A DNA stretch of 64,000 nucleotides, taken from Pseudomonas entomophila. GTDB lineage: Bacteria; Pseudomonadota; Gammaproteobacteria; Pseudomonadales; Pseudomonadaceae. Under the pieces are notes generated by a model. It worked only from the letters and a program-made list of their open reading frames with translations. It did no database searches and had not been told where the DNA came from. The position numbers and the translations under genes are program-made. The stretch is taken from assembly GCF_018417595.1 (NCBI RefSeq), contig NZ_CP070982.1:2810001-2874000 (forward strand), written 5' to 3'. Shown one piece after another: positions 11,166 to 19,796 of the stretch. How positions within the stretch are numbered: the stretch's first letter is position 1; every line of letters starts with the position of its first letter.

Positions 11166-12320
11166 TCAAGGACGCTGCCACTGGGCGCGCTTCAGCGACC
11201 AGACATAATCGAGTTTGTTGTAGCCCTCGAACTCGGACGCGGGCACCGGCTCGGTCGGGTAGACGATGCCACCCTGGCCGGCCTCGCCATCCTGGGCGAA
11301 GTTGAAGTAGCCGTCGTTCTTCGAATAGGCCGCCGTGCCGTGGCAGGCAAAGCACGAGGACTGGGTCTGGAAGGCCGACTCCAGCTGGGAGTTGGCCAGC
11401 AGTGTGGGGCTGGTCTGCAGTTGCGTGCCGATCAGCGCGTAGCGCGACAGATCTCCGTACCAGGCCTGGAACTGCGTGTTGACCGGTACCGCCGCCGGTG
11501 TCGGCCCGGTGCTGTTGGTCATTGGCTGGGACGGTGTGGCGTTGGTTACGGTGTACAGGTGATTGTTGACGTTCTCGAAGGTGGTCCAGACCCAGCCGGT
11601 GACCAGCTTGTTGATCACGTGCAGGGCAGTGAGCGCGGCGTAGCCGACCTCGTATTTGCCGTCCTTGTTCTGGTAGTAGGCCTGGGCGATGTAGTAGCCG
11701 TCCTTCTCCAGTTGCGCCTGGTAGGCGGCGTCGCTGCCGATCCACAACCAGCCGGCCTTCACTTCCCAGGACGTGGCCGGGAAGTCCAGGCTGCTGGTGA
11801 GGGCGTCCTGGCCATTCATGTTGTAGACGCCCTGGTCGACGATGTAGTCGAAGGTGGACTCGCCCATCAGCAACTGGAAGCGCACGGGCTTGCCTTGCTG
11901 CGATGCCGGTACCGCCCCGCCCATTTCCAGGGCCAGGCCATCGACCTGCTGGGTGGCGTTGAGGTTGTGGAAGGCGCGCTTGAGGTTCATCCCTGGAATC
12001 TTGGCGGCCTTATCCGTCACGTCCGCCGGAGGGGGGAAGGGCGTGCCGTAGGGCGTGGGTTTGGAGCCGTCGGCCAGGTACACCTGGTCCGACGGTTTCA
12101 TGGTTTCCCAGACCCGGTCCAGACCGTTCGGTGCCAGCTGGTTCAGGCAGTTGAACCAGTTCCAGCTCAGGGTTTCCTTGCTCGTGGCGAGCAGGTCCCG
12201 GGCCTGGGCCTGATTGCCGTTGAAGGTCAGGAAGTTGCTGCAACTGAAGGTGTTGGTGTTGTCAGCCTGGGCCAGTCCGGCCAGTGTGCTGAGAACGGTT
12301 ATCGAGATGGCTCGCCGCAT
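11166..12320 (-). CDS. Exported protein with a single CXXCH haem-attachment motif
   Basis: 384 residues. The N terminus (MRRAISITVLSTLAGLAQA) is a signal peptide with an AQA cleavage site near residue 19. Near the C terminus C323-F-A-C326-H327 is a c-type haem attachment motif; no methionine follows it, so the usual C-terminal Met ligand is absent and the sixth ligand is unknown. The bulk (about 30-310) is not a cytochrome fold I recognise; W, Y and N are frequent. AAGGAG precedes ATG 12320, which overlaps the end of eboF by 22 bases. A periplasmic oxidoreductase role is inferred. The motif could also be a non-haem CXXC disulphide. Confidence 0.8.
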   Translation of the reverse strand: MRRAISITVLSTLAGLAQADNTNTFSCSNFLTFNGNQAQARDLLATSKETLSWNWFNCLNQLAPNGLDRVWETMKPSDQVYLADGSKPTPYGTPFPPPADVTDKAAKIPGMNLKRAFHNLNATQQVDGLALEMGGAVPASQQGKPVRFQLLMGESTFDYIVDQGVYNMNGQDALTSSLDFPATSWEVKAGWLWIGSDAAYQAQLEKDGYYIAQAYYQNKDGKYEVGYAALTALHVINKLVTGWVWTTFENVNNHLYTVTNATPSQPMTNSTGPTPAAVPVNTQFQAWYGDLSRYALIGTQLQTSPTLLANSQLESAFQTQSSCFACHGTAAYSKNDGYFNFAQDGEAGQGGIVYPTEPVPASEFEGYNKLDYVWSLKRAQWQRP

Positions 12321-13741
12321 GTGTGCTCCTTGGCATTGGCCAGGTCATGTTGGTTCTGCTCCAGGAAATGCAGAAGCAGCAGGTGCTTGACCGCCGTTGC
12401 CGCAATGCGCCGCGGCAGCGGTACGTCGCAATCGGTGATCAGCAACGGGCCTGCCTGCTCGCTGGCGGGCGGGCGGCCGTGACTGCCACGGACCAGGCCG
12501 CTGTCCAGCGGGATCAGGTCCATGTAGTAGCGCATGCCGAGTTTTTTCTGCAGCAGACGGCGCGCCACCTTCAATCTGGGGAGGCGGATGGCCGGGTCGA
12601 CGAACAGTTCCACCGGGTCGTAGCCGGGCTTGCGGTGGATGTCCACGGTGCGGGCGAAGTCCGGCGCCTTGCGCTCGTCGAACCAGTAGTAGTAATCGAA
12701 CCAGAATCCCGGAGCGGCCAGCGCCACCAGCTCGCCGCTGCGAGGATGGTCCAGTTGCCAGGTGCGCTGCTCGGCCCGGTCCAGCACCTGCTCGATGCCG
12801 GGCTGGCGCTGCAGCAGGGCCTTGATACGCGGAACATCCTCCTCGCGCCTGACGTAGACATGGGCGATCTGGTGATCGGCCACCGCGAAGGCCGCGCTGG
12901 CACCGGGGTCGAGTAATTCCCAGGTCAGCGACTGGCGCACCTGCAACAAGCCTTGCTCGCGCAGTACGCGGTTGATGGACACCGATTGCCCGACCGCCTC
13001 GATGCCGTACTCCGACAGCAACATCACCGCCGCGCCCTGGTCCCGGGCGAAGCTCAGCAGGCGCCCGACTTCATGGTCGATGGCCCGTACCTCATCGGCG
13101 ATCGACGGATGCTCGGGGCCGACCTTCTGCAGGCTGTAGTCGAGGTGGGGCAGGTAGACCAGTTGCAGGTCGGGGCGATTGAGCTGGAATTCGAGCAGGG
13201 CGCAATCGACGATCCAGCGGCTCGAGGCGATGCCCGCCGCCGGCCCCCAGAAGCCGGGGAAGGGGAACTCGCCGATCTGCGCTTCGATCCGTTCGTGCAG
13301 GCCTGGCGGCGACGAATACAGCCCGAAGAGCTTGCGCCCGTCGGCCGGATAGTGCGGGCGCGGGGTGATCGAGGCATCGACGTTGGCGTACATGTTGTAC
13401 CACCAGAACAATTGGCTGCAACGGAACCCGGGCAGTTCGCGCTTGAGCGTGTCCCAGACCTTCTCGCCCTGGATCAGCGCGTTGGGTTGCAGCCAGAAGC
13501 GCACCTCGGCCTGATCGCGAAAGTACCAGCCATTGCCGACGATACCGTGCTGCGACGGCGGTGCTCCGGTCAGGATCGAGGCTTGCACCGTGGAGGTCAC
13601 CGCCGGAAACGACGGCTGCAGGCTGGCCATCTGCGCGGTCTTCAGCAGTTCGTTGATATGCGGCGTGTTCGGGCCTAGCAACGAGGGCGTCAGGCCGACC
13701 ACGTTGATCAGCAGCAGGGGTTTACGGGCAGGCATCGGCAT
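12299..13741 (-). CDS. eboF: EboF, alkaline phosphatase/nucleotide pyrophosphatase-superfamily protein
   Basis: 480 residues from ATG 13741; a second ATG two codons on (13735) has GAGG at better spacing, so the start is uncertain by two codons. The fold signature of phosphodiesterase/phosphatase proteins is visible: the strand LLLINVVGL, then FPAVT49STVQASILTG with the presumed nucleophile threonine, GIVGNGWYF, and HLDYSLQKVGPEH. The Asp usual in V-D-G-L is Val15 here, and the usual S-D-H-G reads S-E-Y-G, so metal binding is noncanonical. It overlaps the end of eboE by 20 bases. In ebo/edb clusters this is the sixth core gene. Confidence 0.85.
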   Translation of the reverse strand: MPMPARKPLLLINVVGLTPSLLGPNTPHINELLKTAQMASLQPSFPAVTSTVQASILTGAPPSQHGIVGNGWYFRDQAEVRFWLQPNALIQGEKVWDTLKRELPGFRCSQLFWWYNMYANVDASITPRPHYPADGRKLFGLYSSPPGLHERIEAQIGEFPFPGFWGPAAGIASSRWIVDCALLEFQLNRPDLQLVYLPHLDYSLQKVGPEHPSIADEVRAIDHEVGRLLSFARDQGAAVMLLSEYGIEAVGQSVSINRVLREQGLLQVRQSLTWELLDPGASAAFAVADHQIAHVYVRREEDVPRIKALLQRQPGIEQVLDRAEQRTWQLDHPRSGELVALAAPGFWFDYYYWFDERKAPDFARTVDIHRKPGYDPVELFVDPAIRLPRLKVARRLLQKKLGMRYYMDLIPLDSGLVRGSHGRPPASEQAGPLLITDCDVPLPRRIAATAVKHLLLLHFLEQNQHDLANAKEHTCGEPSR

Positions 13742-14954
13742 GCCCCTCGCATATTGTTGCGTGCAGCAGGCGACGCTGGCGCAGCTGTGCCTCGACCCAG
13801 TGCAACTCTGCGGCGATGCCGCGCAGTAGGGCCTGCTCGTTGCTCGGCCGCAGTTGTGCCGGCAGGACACTCCAGCTGTAGGTTTCCACTTCCAGCACCG
13901 GGCGCAGGTCGTCGTGGGCGGCCAGGTAGTCGAAGGATTGCCCCAGTGCGGCCTGGCTGCCGCTGAGTTCGGGCAGCAGTAAATGCTCGCTGAACAACGG
14001 GACGTGGAAGTGAATCCGCAACTCGCCATAGCGTCCGGGATCACGGGCGCAGTCGGCCAGTGCGGCAGGCAGGTCGGCCCAGGCCATCAGGCGACCCTGA
14101 TTGTCCCGCGCCTTGACCTGATGCAGGTAGGTGGCTTCGGAAAACTCGCCGAGCACATCGAGGACTTGCGCGAAACGCTGCAGATCATCGGCCGGCAGGC
14201 GGCAGATCATGGCGTTGGACAGCTGGATCTTGCCGATCGGCACCCCGGCCAGGCGCAGGCGGTCCAGCGAGCGATAGCAGTCCTCGAACATCACGGCCTG
14301 GTGGCAGACGTCGAAGCACAGGGCCAGGTATTCATGGTGCGGATCGCTGCCTTGCCAATGGGCGAAGAAGGCGATGGCCTGGTCGGTGTTTTCCAGTACG
14401 CAGTCCGGCTCCATCTCCAGACAGAACACCACCTTCCTGCCGCTCTCGCGATGCAGCCTGGCCAACTCGGCGGTGAGCTGGCGCAACTGCTGTTCGGCGC
14501 GCTGCTGCAAGGCCGGGCTCCAGCTGGCGGCGTAGCCCAGGGGCACGGTGGAAATCACCCCTTGCCGGCAGTCCGCCGGCAAGGCCTGCGCCAGGATTCG
14601 CGCGAGGTTCAGGCTGTAGGTCAGGCGCTCGGGCATGGACCAGTCGGGCAGGTAGACCTCGGCCTTCACCGCGCCCTCATGGAACTCGCCATAGGGAAAA
14701 CCGTTCAACGAGGTAAGGCGCAGCCCGGTGTCCTGCAACAGGTCGAGGAAGTGGCCGCGTGCCGAAGCATCCTGCAACGCGCCGGCGGCGCGGGCGCAGA
14801 TCCACAGGCCGCTGTCCTGTTCGTGCAGCCCGCGCAGGTGGCGCACGCCCTGGAAGTGGCGCTCGATCGACGCACGCAGCCCGGCCAGGTCGCGGGTCGG
14901 GTGCACATTGCCGCAGTAACCGACCTGGGTGGGCGTCCACATCCCGGTGCTCAT
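13722..14954 (-). CDS. eboE: EboE, xylose-isomerase-like TIM barrel protein
   Basis: 410 residues matching the metabolite-traffic protein EboE by length, gene context and TIM-barrel features: MWTPTQVGYCGNVHPTRDL at the N terminus, CLEMEPDCVLENT (acidic metal-type ligand, around residues 179-191), LCFDVCHQAVMFED, KIQLSNAM and IHFHVPLF. The family resembles sugar-phosphate isomerases/epimerases; the substrate is unknown. ATG 14954 overlaps the eboB stop in an ATGA, indicating translational coupling. Cytoplasmic, with no signal peptide. Confidence 0.87.
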   Translation of the reverse strand: MSTGMWTPTQVGYCGNVHPTRDLAGLRASIERHFQGVRHLRGLHEQDSGLWICARAAGALQDASARGHFLDLLQDTGLRLTSLNGFPYGEFHEGAVKAEVYLPDWSMPERLTYSLNLARILAQALPADCRQGVISTVPLGYAASWSPALQQRAEQQLRQLTAELARLHRESGRKVVFCLEMEPDCVLENTDQAIAFFAHWQGSDPHHEYLALCFDVCHQAVMFEDCYRSLDRLRLAGVPIGKIQLSNAMICRLPADDLQRFAQVLDVLGEFSEATYLHQVKARDNQGRLMAWADLPAALADCARDPGRYGELRIHFHVPLFSEHLLLPELSGSQAALGQSFDYLAAHDDLRPVLEVETYSWSVLPAQLRPSNEQALLRGIAAELHWVEAQLRQRRLLHATICEGHADACP

Positions 14955-15835
14955 TTGATCACCGGGTCCTGGCCGCGCAGGGCAGAGTTATCCTGCCAGG
15001 TCTTGCGCTGGTCGATCGGCAATGGCGTGCTGACCAGGGCCTTGTCCAGCTGGCCGCTCTGGGCGAAGAAGTCGACCGGGTTATGGAACAGCACCTGCTC
15101 GACCTGGGTTTCGCTGAAGCCGGCTTCGCGCATCGCCTGGCCAGTCTTCGGCACTTTCAGCGGATCGCTGACACCCCAGTCGGCGGCGCTGTTGACGATC
15201 ATTTTCTCCGTGCCGTACTGCTGCAGCAGGGCGACCATGCGCTGCTCCGACATCTTGGTGTTGGGATAGACCGAATGGCCGCGCCAGCAGCCGGTCTCCA
15301 GCACCAGGGGCAGGGTCAGCTCGTTGAGGTGGTCGATCACCACCAGGTGCTCGGGGATGCCGACTTCGCGGATCACCGCCAGGGTGCGCTTGGTGCCGCC
15401 GATCTTGTCGCGGTGCGGGGTGTGCACCAGCACCGGCAGGTTGAACTGCCTGGCCAGCTCCATCTGCATGGCCAGGAAACGGTCTTCCTCCGGGGTGATG
15501 TCGTCGTAGCCGATTTCGCCGACCGCCACCACGCCATCCTTGACCAGGTAGCGCGGCAGGATGTCCAGCACTTCCTGGGCCAGCCGCAGGTTGTTGGCTT
15601 CCTTGGGGTTGATACCAATAGTGCAGAAGTGGTGGATGCCGAACATGCTGGCGCGGAAGCGCTCCCAGCCCAGCAAGGTGTCGAAGTAGTCGACGAAGCT
15701 GCCGACGCTGGTCCGCGCCTGGCCCTGCCAGAACGCGGGTTCGATCACCCCGGTGATGCCGGCGGCCGCCATGTTCTGGTAGTCGTCGGTGGTACGGCTG
15801 ACCATATGGATGTGCGGGTCGAAATACGTGGGCAT
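14951..15835 (-). CDS. eboB: EboB, TatD-family metal-dependent hydrolase
   Basis: 294 residues of the amidohydrolase superfamily. Metal ligands are in place: D6-P-H8-I-H10, E107 (VGEIGYD), H138 (LVHTPH), H169 (VIDHLNE) and D219 (NSAADWG). It is longer and differently arranged from TatD DNases, as in ebo clusters, so a small-molecule substrate is likely. ATG 15835 has GAGG-like bases (TTGATGAGGATT) before it; it lies 59 bases after eboA and overlaps eboE by four bases. Cytoplasmic. Confidence 0.9.
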   Translation of the reverse strand: MPTYFDPHIHMVSRTTDDYQNMAAAGITGVIEPAFWQGQARTSVGSFVDYFDTLLGWERFRASMFGIHHFCTIGINPKEANNLRLAQEVLDILPRYLVKDGVVAVGEIGYDDITPEEDRFLAMQMELARQFNLPVLVHTPHRDKIGGTKRTLAVIREVGIPEHLVVIDHLNELTLPLVLETGCWRGHSVYPNTKMSEQRMVALLQQYGTEKMIVNSAADWGVSDPLKVPKTGQAMREAGFSETQVEQVLFHNPVDFFAQSGQLDKALVSTPLPIDQRKTWQDNSALRGQDPVIK

Positions 15836-15894
15836 GGTGAATCCTCATCAAGGGCAAGGAGATGTCGGTTGTGCGGGGGCCGGCGGTGGATCGG

Positions 15895-16635
15895 TCAGCT
15901 GCCGAAGAGGTGCTCGTGCCACTCCGTCGGCAAGCGTTGCTGCTGGTACAGGCCCGCCAGGCGCTTGCGCTGCGGCGGGCTGAGCAGGCCGAAGGCGATC
16001 AACCGGGGCAGGCTGGGCGATACCGGGCGCCCGGCAGCGAGCTGTTCGTCCATCAGGTCGAGGGCCAGCTGGTTGAGGGGCGCGCCCTGGCGCTGCGCCA
16101 GGCCGCTCACCCGTGCGGCATCGAGGCCCATGCCCAGCGCCTTTAGCACCAGTTGATGGAAGGCCCGCTCCGGGTAGTGACGGGACGCATAGGGCGTGTC
16201 CAGTGCCAGGGCGGCGAAGACCCGTGGGTTGCTGGTGCGGCCGGCGAACAGCGCCAGCTCGAGGCAGCGCCCCTCGCTGTCGAGGTCATCGAGGGCCTTG
16301 AGCAGGGCGACTTTTTCCTGGTCGTCACCCCATTGGAACAGTTGCTCCAGCAGCGCCGGGCGGGCCTCTTCGTGCTGCAGGCCGACGACACAGGTCAGCA
16401 GCAAGGCGCGGGCCAGCTCGATGGTGCTCCAGCCATCGGCGCCGGGCACCGCCTGGTCACGCAGGTGGCGCTTGCATTGGCTGCTGAACAGGGCGGCGGT
16501 ATTGGCGTCCGGCGATTGCCGCAGGCGTTCCTGGGCCTGCTGCCACCAGCGTTTTTCGGTTTCGTCGAGCAGTTGATCCAGGGCCCGGCTGTGTTCGGCC
16601 AGCCGTGGCTGGGGCACGGTGACGTCCATGTTCAT
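15895..16635 (-). CDS. eboA: EboA domain protein
   Basis: 246 residues starting at ATG 16635, which overlaps the eboC stop as ATGA; a second ATG lies two codons on. A longer open frame exists upstream but only as the shadow of eboC. The protein is almost entirely helical, with RRWWQQ-like and LLKALDDLDSEGR segments suggesting HEAT-like repeats. The EboA family has no known activity; it is a marker of ebo clusters. No signal peptide or membrane segment is seen, so a cytoplasmic scaffold role is an inference. Confidence 0.87.
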   Translation of the reverse strand: MNMDVTVPQPRLAEHSRALDQLLDETEKRWWQQAQERLRQSPDANTAALFSSQCKRHLRDQAVPGADGWSTIELARALLLTCVVGLQHEEARPALLEQLFQWGDDQEKVALLKALDDLDSEGRCLELALFAGRTSNPRVFAALALDTPYASRHYPERAFHQLVLKALGMGLDAARVSGLAQRQGAPLNQLALDLMDEQLAAGRPVSPSLPRLIAFGLLSPPQRKRLAGLYQQQRLPTEWHEHLFGS

Positions 16636-17522
16636 GTCGGTTTGATCCAGCGTTGAAAGTGGGGAAGCAGGAAAAACATCAGCACGCAGAACAGGCTGCC
16701 CAGGGGCTGGTTGGCCACGGCCATCACCAGGGCATCGAACAAGGGCAGGGCGGCCAGGCCGGCACCGATGAAGGCGCGGACCTTCAAGCGCTGCGGATTG
16801 GCCAGGTGCAGCCAGTAGTGGCGACCGAGCCAGCCCAGCCAGAGCAGCAGCACCGGCCAGAACCACAAGGTCTCGGCGTAGATCGCCAGGGCCAGGGGGC
16901 TGAGCATCAGCAGCAGGGGCAGGCGGCTGAGCAACTGGTTGCGGTGCTCCTGGCTGGCCAGGTAGGTCAGCCCGCTGATGTACACGCCCAGCAGGATCGC
17001 GCAGAGCCAGATGGGTTCCGGCGGCACCGTCAGGCTGGCCGCTGCGGTGAGGTACAGCGCCGAGCGGCAGGCACCCATCAGCCAGACGCTGTGCACGTAC
17101 TTTTTATGCAACAGGTTGTAGCCGAGGATGCAGCCGACCAGCAGGGTGATGCTGCCCAGCAACCACTGTGGCTGCTCGGTCAACTGGCTCAGGCCCAGTG
17201 CCGAGGCACCCGCCAGGGCCAGCAGGAGAAGTGTCGCGAGCTTTACTTGCCGGCAACTGACCAGGCCCAGGGTAATCGGGCGGGGGTTGTTGTGTCGCTG
17301 GTCCCAATCGGCGTCCAGCAGGTCGTTCAGTAGCATGCCAGCCAGGTAAAGGAGCGACAGCGTCACCAGCAGCAGTGCCCACACCAGCCCCGAAGGTGGC
17401 GCCAGGGCGCCGGTGCTGCTGGCCAGGAGGGCGGCGGCGAGGGCGTTGGTCCATACCGTTGGCAGGTTGGAGACCCGGCCCAGGGTCATCCAGGTCTTGA
17501 GGCTCGCCTGGGGCTGGCTCAT
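16632..17522 (-). CDS. eboC: EboC, UbiA-like membrane prenyltransferase
   Basis: 296 residues with about eight or nine hydrophobic segments. The UbiA acidic motif is visible as N-D-L-L-D-A-D-W-D (around residues 66-74), the site that binds Mg-diphosphate of a prenyl donor; the second motif of classical UbiA enzymes is less clear. The start is ATG 17522, which overlaps the eboD stop in ATGA; a TTG nine bases upstream is less likely. Acts in the inner membrane. Acceptor and prenyl donor are unknown. In ebo clusters this gene is always paired with the dehydroquinate-synthase-like EboD. Confidence 0.88.
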   Translation of the reverse strand: MSQPQASLKTWMTLGRVSNLPTVWTNALAAALLASSTGALAPPSGLVWALLLVTLSLLYLAGMLLNDLLDADWDQRHNNPRPITLGLVSCRQVKLATLLLLALAGASALGLSQLTEQPQWLLGSITLLVGCILGYNLLHKKYVHSVWLMGACRSALYLTAAASLTVPPEPIWLCAILLGVYISGLTYLASQEHRNQLLSRLPLLLMLSPLALAIYAETLWFWPVLLLWLGWLGRHYWLHLANPQRLKVRAFIGAGLAALPLFDALVMAVANQPLGSLFCVLMFFLLPHFQRWIKPT

Positions 17523-19396
17523 TGCGCGCAACCCTCGCTCAGGCCGAAGGGGGCCGCGTCGAGGCTGGAGAGGCGCAGCAGGGCCTGCTGCATCAGGCAG
17601 TCATCGATTTCATGCAGGTCGATCGAGGCACCGATGCGGCTGAGCATGGGGATCGACAGCCGGCCGCCCAGATGCTGACGGAACTCCTCCAGCCCAAGCA
17701 TGACCTGGAAGCGTCCCAGCTCGTCTTTGAAGGTCAGTTCCGTCGGGCACAGATTGAACCCGAGCTGTTGCAGGAGGCTCACCACCCGCTCGCTGTCGGA
17801 ATCGCTCAACAGCCCCAGGGCATTGGCATACAAAGCGTCGAGGGCCATGCCCACAGCGACCGCCTCGCCATGGCGCAGGCGGTGCTGGCTGAGGTTTTCC
17901 AGTTTGTGCGCGGCCCAATGGCCATAGTCCAGCGGCCGGCCGTTGCCGCGCTCGAACGGATCGCCGGCACCGGTGATATGCCCCAGGTGCAGTTGGGCGC
18001 AGCGGAAAATGGCATGGCGGCTGGCCGGGTGATCGAAACGGGCGAGGGCGGCGGCCTGCGCCTCCATCCATTGGAAGAATGCCTCGTCCTTGATCAGCGC
18101 CACTTTCACCGCCTCGGCCAGGCCGGCGATCTGGTCGCGGCGGCTGAGGCTGGTCAGCAATTGGAAATCGTTGATCACGGCGGTGGCGGGGTAGAAGGCG
18201 CCCAGCAGGTTTTTCTGGCCGAAGGCATTGATGCCGTTCTTCACGCCGATGCCGGCGTCGTTCTGCGCCAGCACCGTGCTCGGCAGGCGGATCAGGCGGA
18301 TGCCGCGATGGAAGGTGGCGCAGGCGTAACCCACCGAATCCAGCAGGGCGCCGCCGCCCATGGCCAGCACGTAGCAGTGCCGGTCGAGGCCGTGCTTGAG
18401 CATGTCGGCATACAACTGCTGGAGCACTTGCGCGGTCTTGCTCAGCTCACCGGCAGCGACGGCGATCGGCGCGGCCTGCAGGTGCAGGTCGCGGGCATGG
18501 CTGGCGAACCAGGCCTCGATCTGTACGGGCAGATGCGGATTGCACTGCAACAATTGCTGGTCGGCGAAGATCAGCACCGTCACCCGGCCGTGCTGCCCGG
18601 CGGTGAGCTGCTGGTGCAGGCAGGGGTTGCCCAGGTCGAACAGATGATCGGTAAAGCGCACCGGGTAGTCGTAGCTGACCTCGAAGCGGCCGTGCAGGAC
18701 CTCTGGCGTGGCGGGTTTGCGCAGCTTCCTGAACAGGCTGTAGCCGGCGATGAACAGCCCCGGCAGGACCATGCTGGCGAGGAGCGTGACCAGCAGCGCG
18801 TTCTCCTCGACGAGGAAGCTGCCGATGGCGCAGTAGGCCAGGGCCAGGCCCATATTGGCCAGGGTCGTGACCAGGACGAAGGCGCGCAGTGGATAGCGCT
18901 GCATGCCGGCGGCGACCACCGAGGTCTCCGCCAGTACTGGCACACCGCGCAGGCAGATCAACGACAGGGTACCGAGCTTTTGCACCAGTTGCCCGGGTTT
19001 GCGCTGGTGCAGGCCGAGGCGGCCGGACAGCACGCGGAAGTAGCCGGCGCCCAGGGCATAACCCAGCCAGGCGCCGAGGCACAGGCCCACGAAGATCACC
19101 AGGTAGCCACCGACGCTGCCCAGGACGGCCACGGCGAGCAGCGCTACCACGCTCGACGGCACCGGCAGCACTACGTCCAGTGCCAGCAAGGCGATCAGCA
19201 GCAGGGCCAGGTTGGCTTTGCGGGCGGGGCTATCGGGCAGGTACAGCTCAAGGTGGGCGAGGAAGTCCTGGATTTGTTGTTCGAACAACAGAAAGCTGGC
19301 GATCACCAGTGCGCTGAAGCAAACAAGTGATACCCAGAAATATTCGGCAGGCGCATTGTTGCGGAGCACACGATGCCACAGGCTGCGCTTCATCAA
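17519..19396 (-). CDS. eboD: EboD, membrane DedA-like domain fused to 3-dehydroquinate-synthase-like domain
   Basis: 625 residues in two parts. Residues about 15-225 carry six or so membrane segments with a DedA/VTT look (VVLPVPSS, LGSVGGYLVIFVGLCLGAWLG, RGVPVLAETS). Residues about 235-610 are a dehydroquinate-synthase-like domain: GGGALLDSVGYACATFHRG (347-365), LPSTVLAQNDAGIGVKNG, and metal ligands E428, H493 (YGHWAAHKLE) and H509 (LRHGEAVAVGM). It is therefore likely a sugar-phosphate cyclase tethered to the inner membrane. First gene of the operon; it probably does not serve the shikimate pathway, since an aroB would be expected elsewhere. Whether this fusion is usual in Pseudomonas ebo/edb clusters I cannot say. 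Confidence 0.88.
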   Translation of the reverse strand: MMKRSLWHRVLRNNAPAEYFWVSLVCFSALVIASFLLFEQQIQDFLAHLELYLPDSPARKANLALLLIALLALDVVLPVPSSVVALLAVAVLGSVGGYLVIFVGLCLGAWLGYALGAGYFRVLSGRLGLHQRKPGQLVQKLGTLSLICLRGVPVLAETSVVAAGMQRYPLRAFVLVTTLANMGLALAYCAIGSFLVEENALLVTLLASMVLPGLFIAGYSLFRKLRKPATPEVLHGRFEVSYDYPVRFTDHLFDLGNPCLHQQLTAGQHGRVTVLIFADQQLLQCNPHLPVQIEAWFASHARDLHLQAAPIAVAAGELSKTAQVLQQLYADMLKHGLDRHCYVLAMGGGALLDSVGYACATFHRGIRLIRLPSTVLAQNDAGIGVKNGINAFGQKNLLGAFYPATAVINDFQLLTSLSRRDQIAGLAEAVKVALIKDEAFFQWMEAQAAALARFDHPASRHAIFRCAQLHLGHITGAGDPFERGNGRPLDYGHWAAHKLENLSQHRLRHGEAVAVGMALDALYANALGLLSDSDSERVVSLLQQLGFNLCPTELTFKDELGRFQVMLGLEEFRQHLGGRLSIPMLSRIGASIDLHEIDDCLMQQALLRLSSLDAAPFGLSEGCAQ

Positions 19397-19406
19397 GCAT
19401 CCCTCT

Positions 19407-19502
19407 TGATATTGTTATGACTGATTTCCGTTTCAGTTTTCAGGGCAGCGTGTTAATGCTTGGACGGAATAAAACGCTCCAGACTGCGTGATATTGTTAT
19501 GA
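19407..19502 (-). promoter_or_regulatory. ebo operon upstream region with a 14-bp direct repeat
   Basis: TGATATTGTTATGA occurs twice, at 19407-19420 and 19489-19502 (on the operon strand TCATAACAATATCA), 82 bases apart and just upstream of eboD. The proximal copy ends ten bases before the eboD start, so it would block ribosome access or lie at the promoter. Likely a regulator site, a promoter duplication, or both. No known consensus recognised. Confidence 0.5.
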
Positions 19503-19796
19503 TGGCCAACTCGACGGTTTTAAAAAAATTAGACGCTCGGCGGGCTTTTGCAAGACGGGGTTGAACGATTTTTTGCTTCAGCTGTCGGCGGCGCCCGAAG
19601 CACTGTCTCCTGCGCATTCCCTTCACCTCTCAAGCGCCGCTTATCGGAAGTTTGCTTGCGTACCGGGGTGAACGCCTCGGATCAGCGGCGTGCAGGTTTG
19701 CGGGCCACCGCGTGCATTTCAATTTCTGTAAAAGCATATTTGTTCTTTGATGACCGCCGACTTGATCCCCGGCACTTGCCCCTGGGGTGGATCTGT

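Noticed and set aside
17519..19396. Housekeeping aroB (3-dehydroquinate synthase)
   Set aside because: The membrane fusion and ebo context argue for a specialised cyclase, and aroK, the usual neighbour of aroB, is absent.
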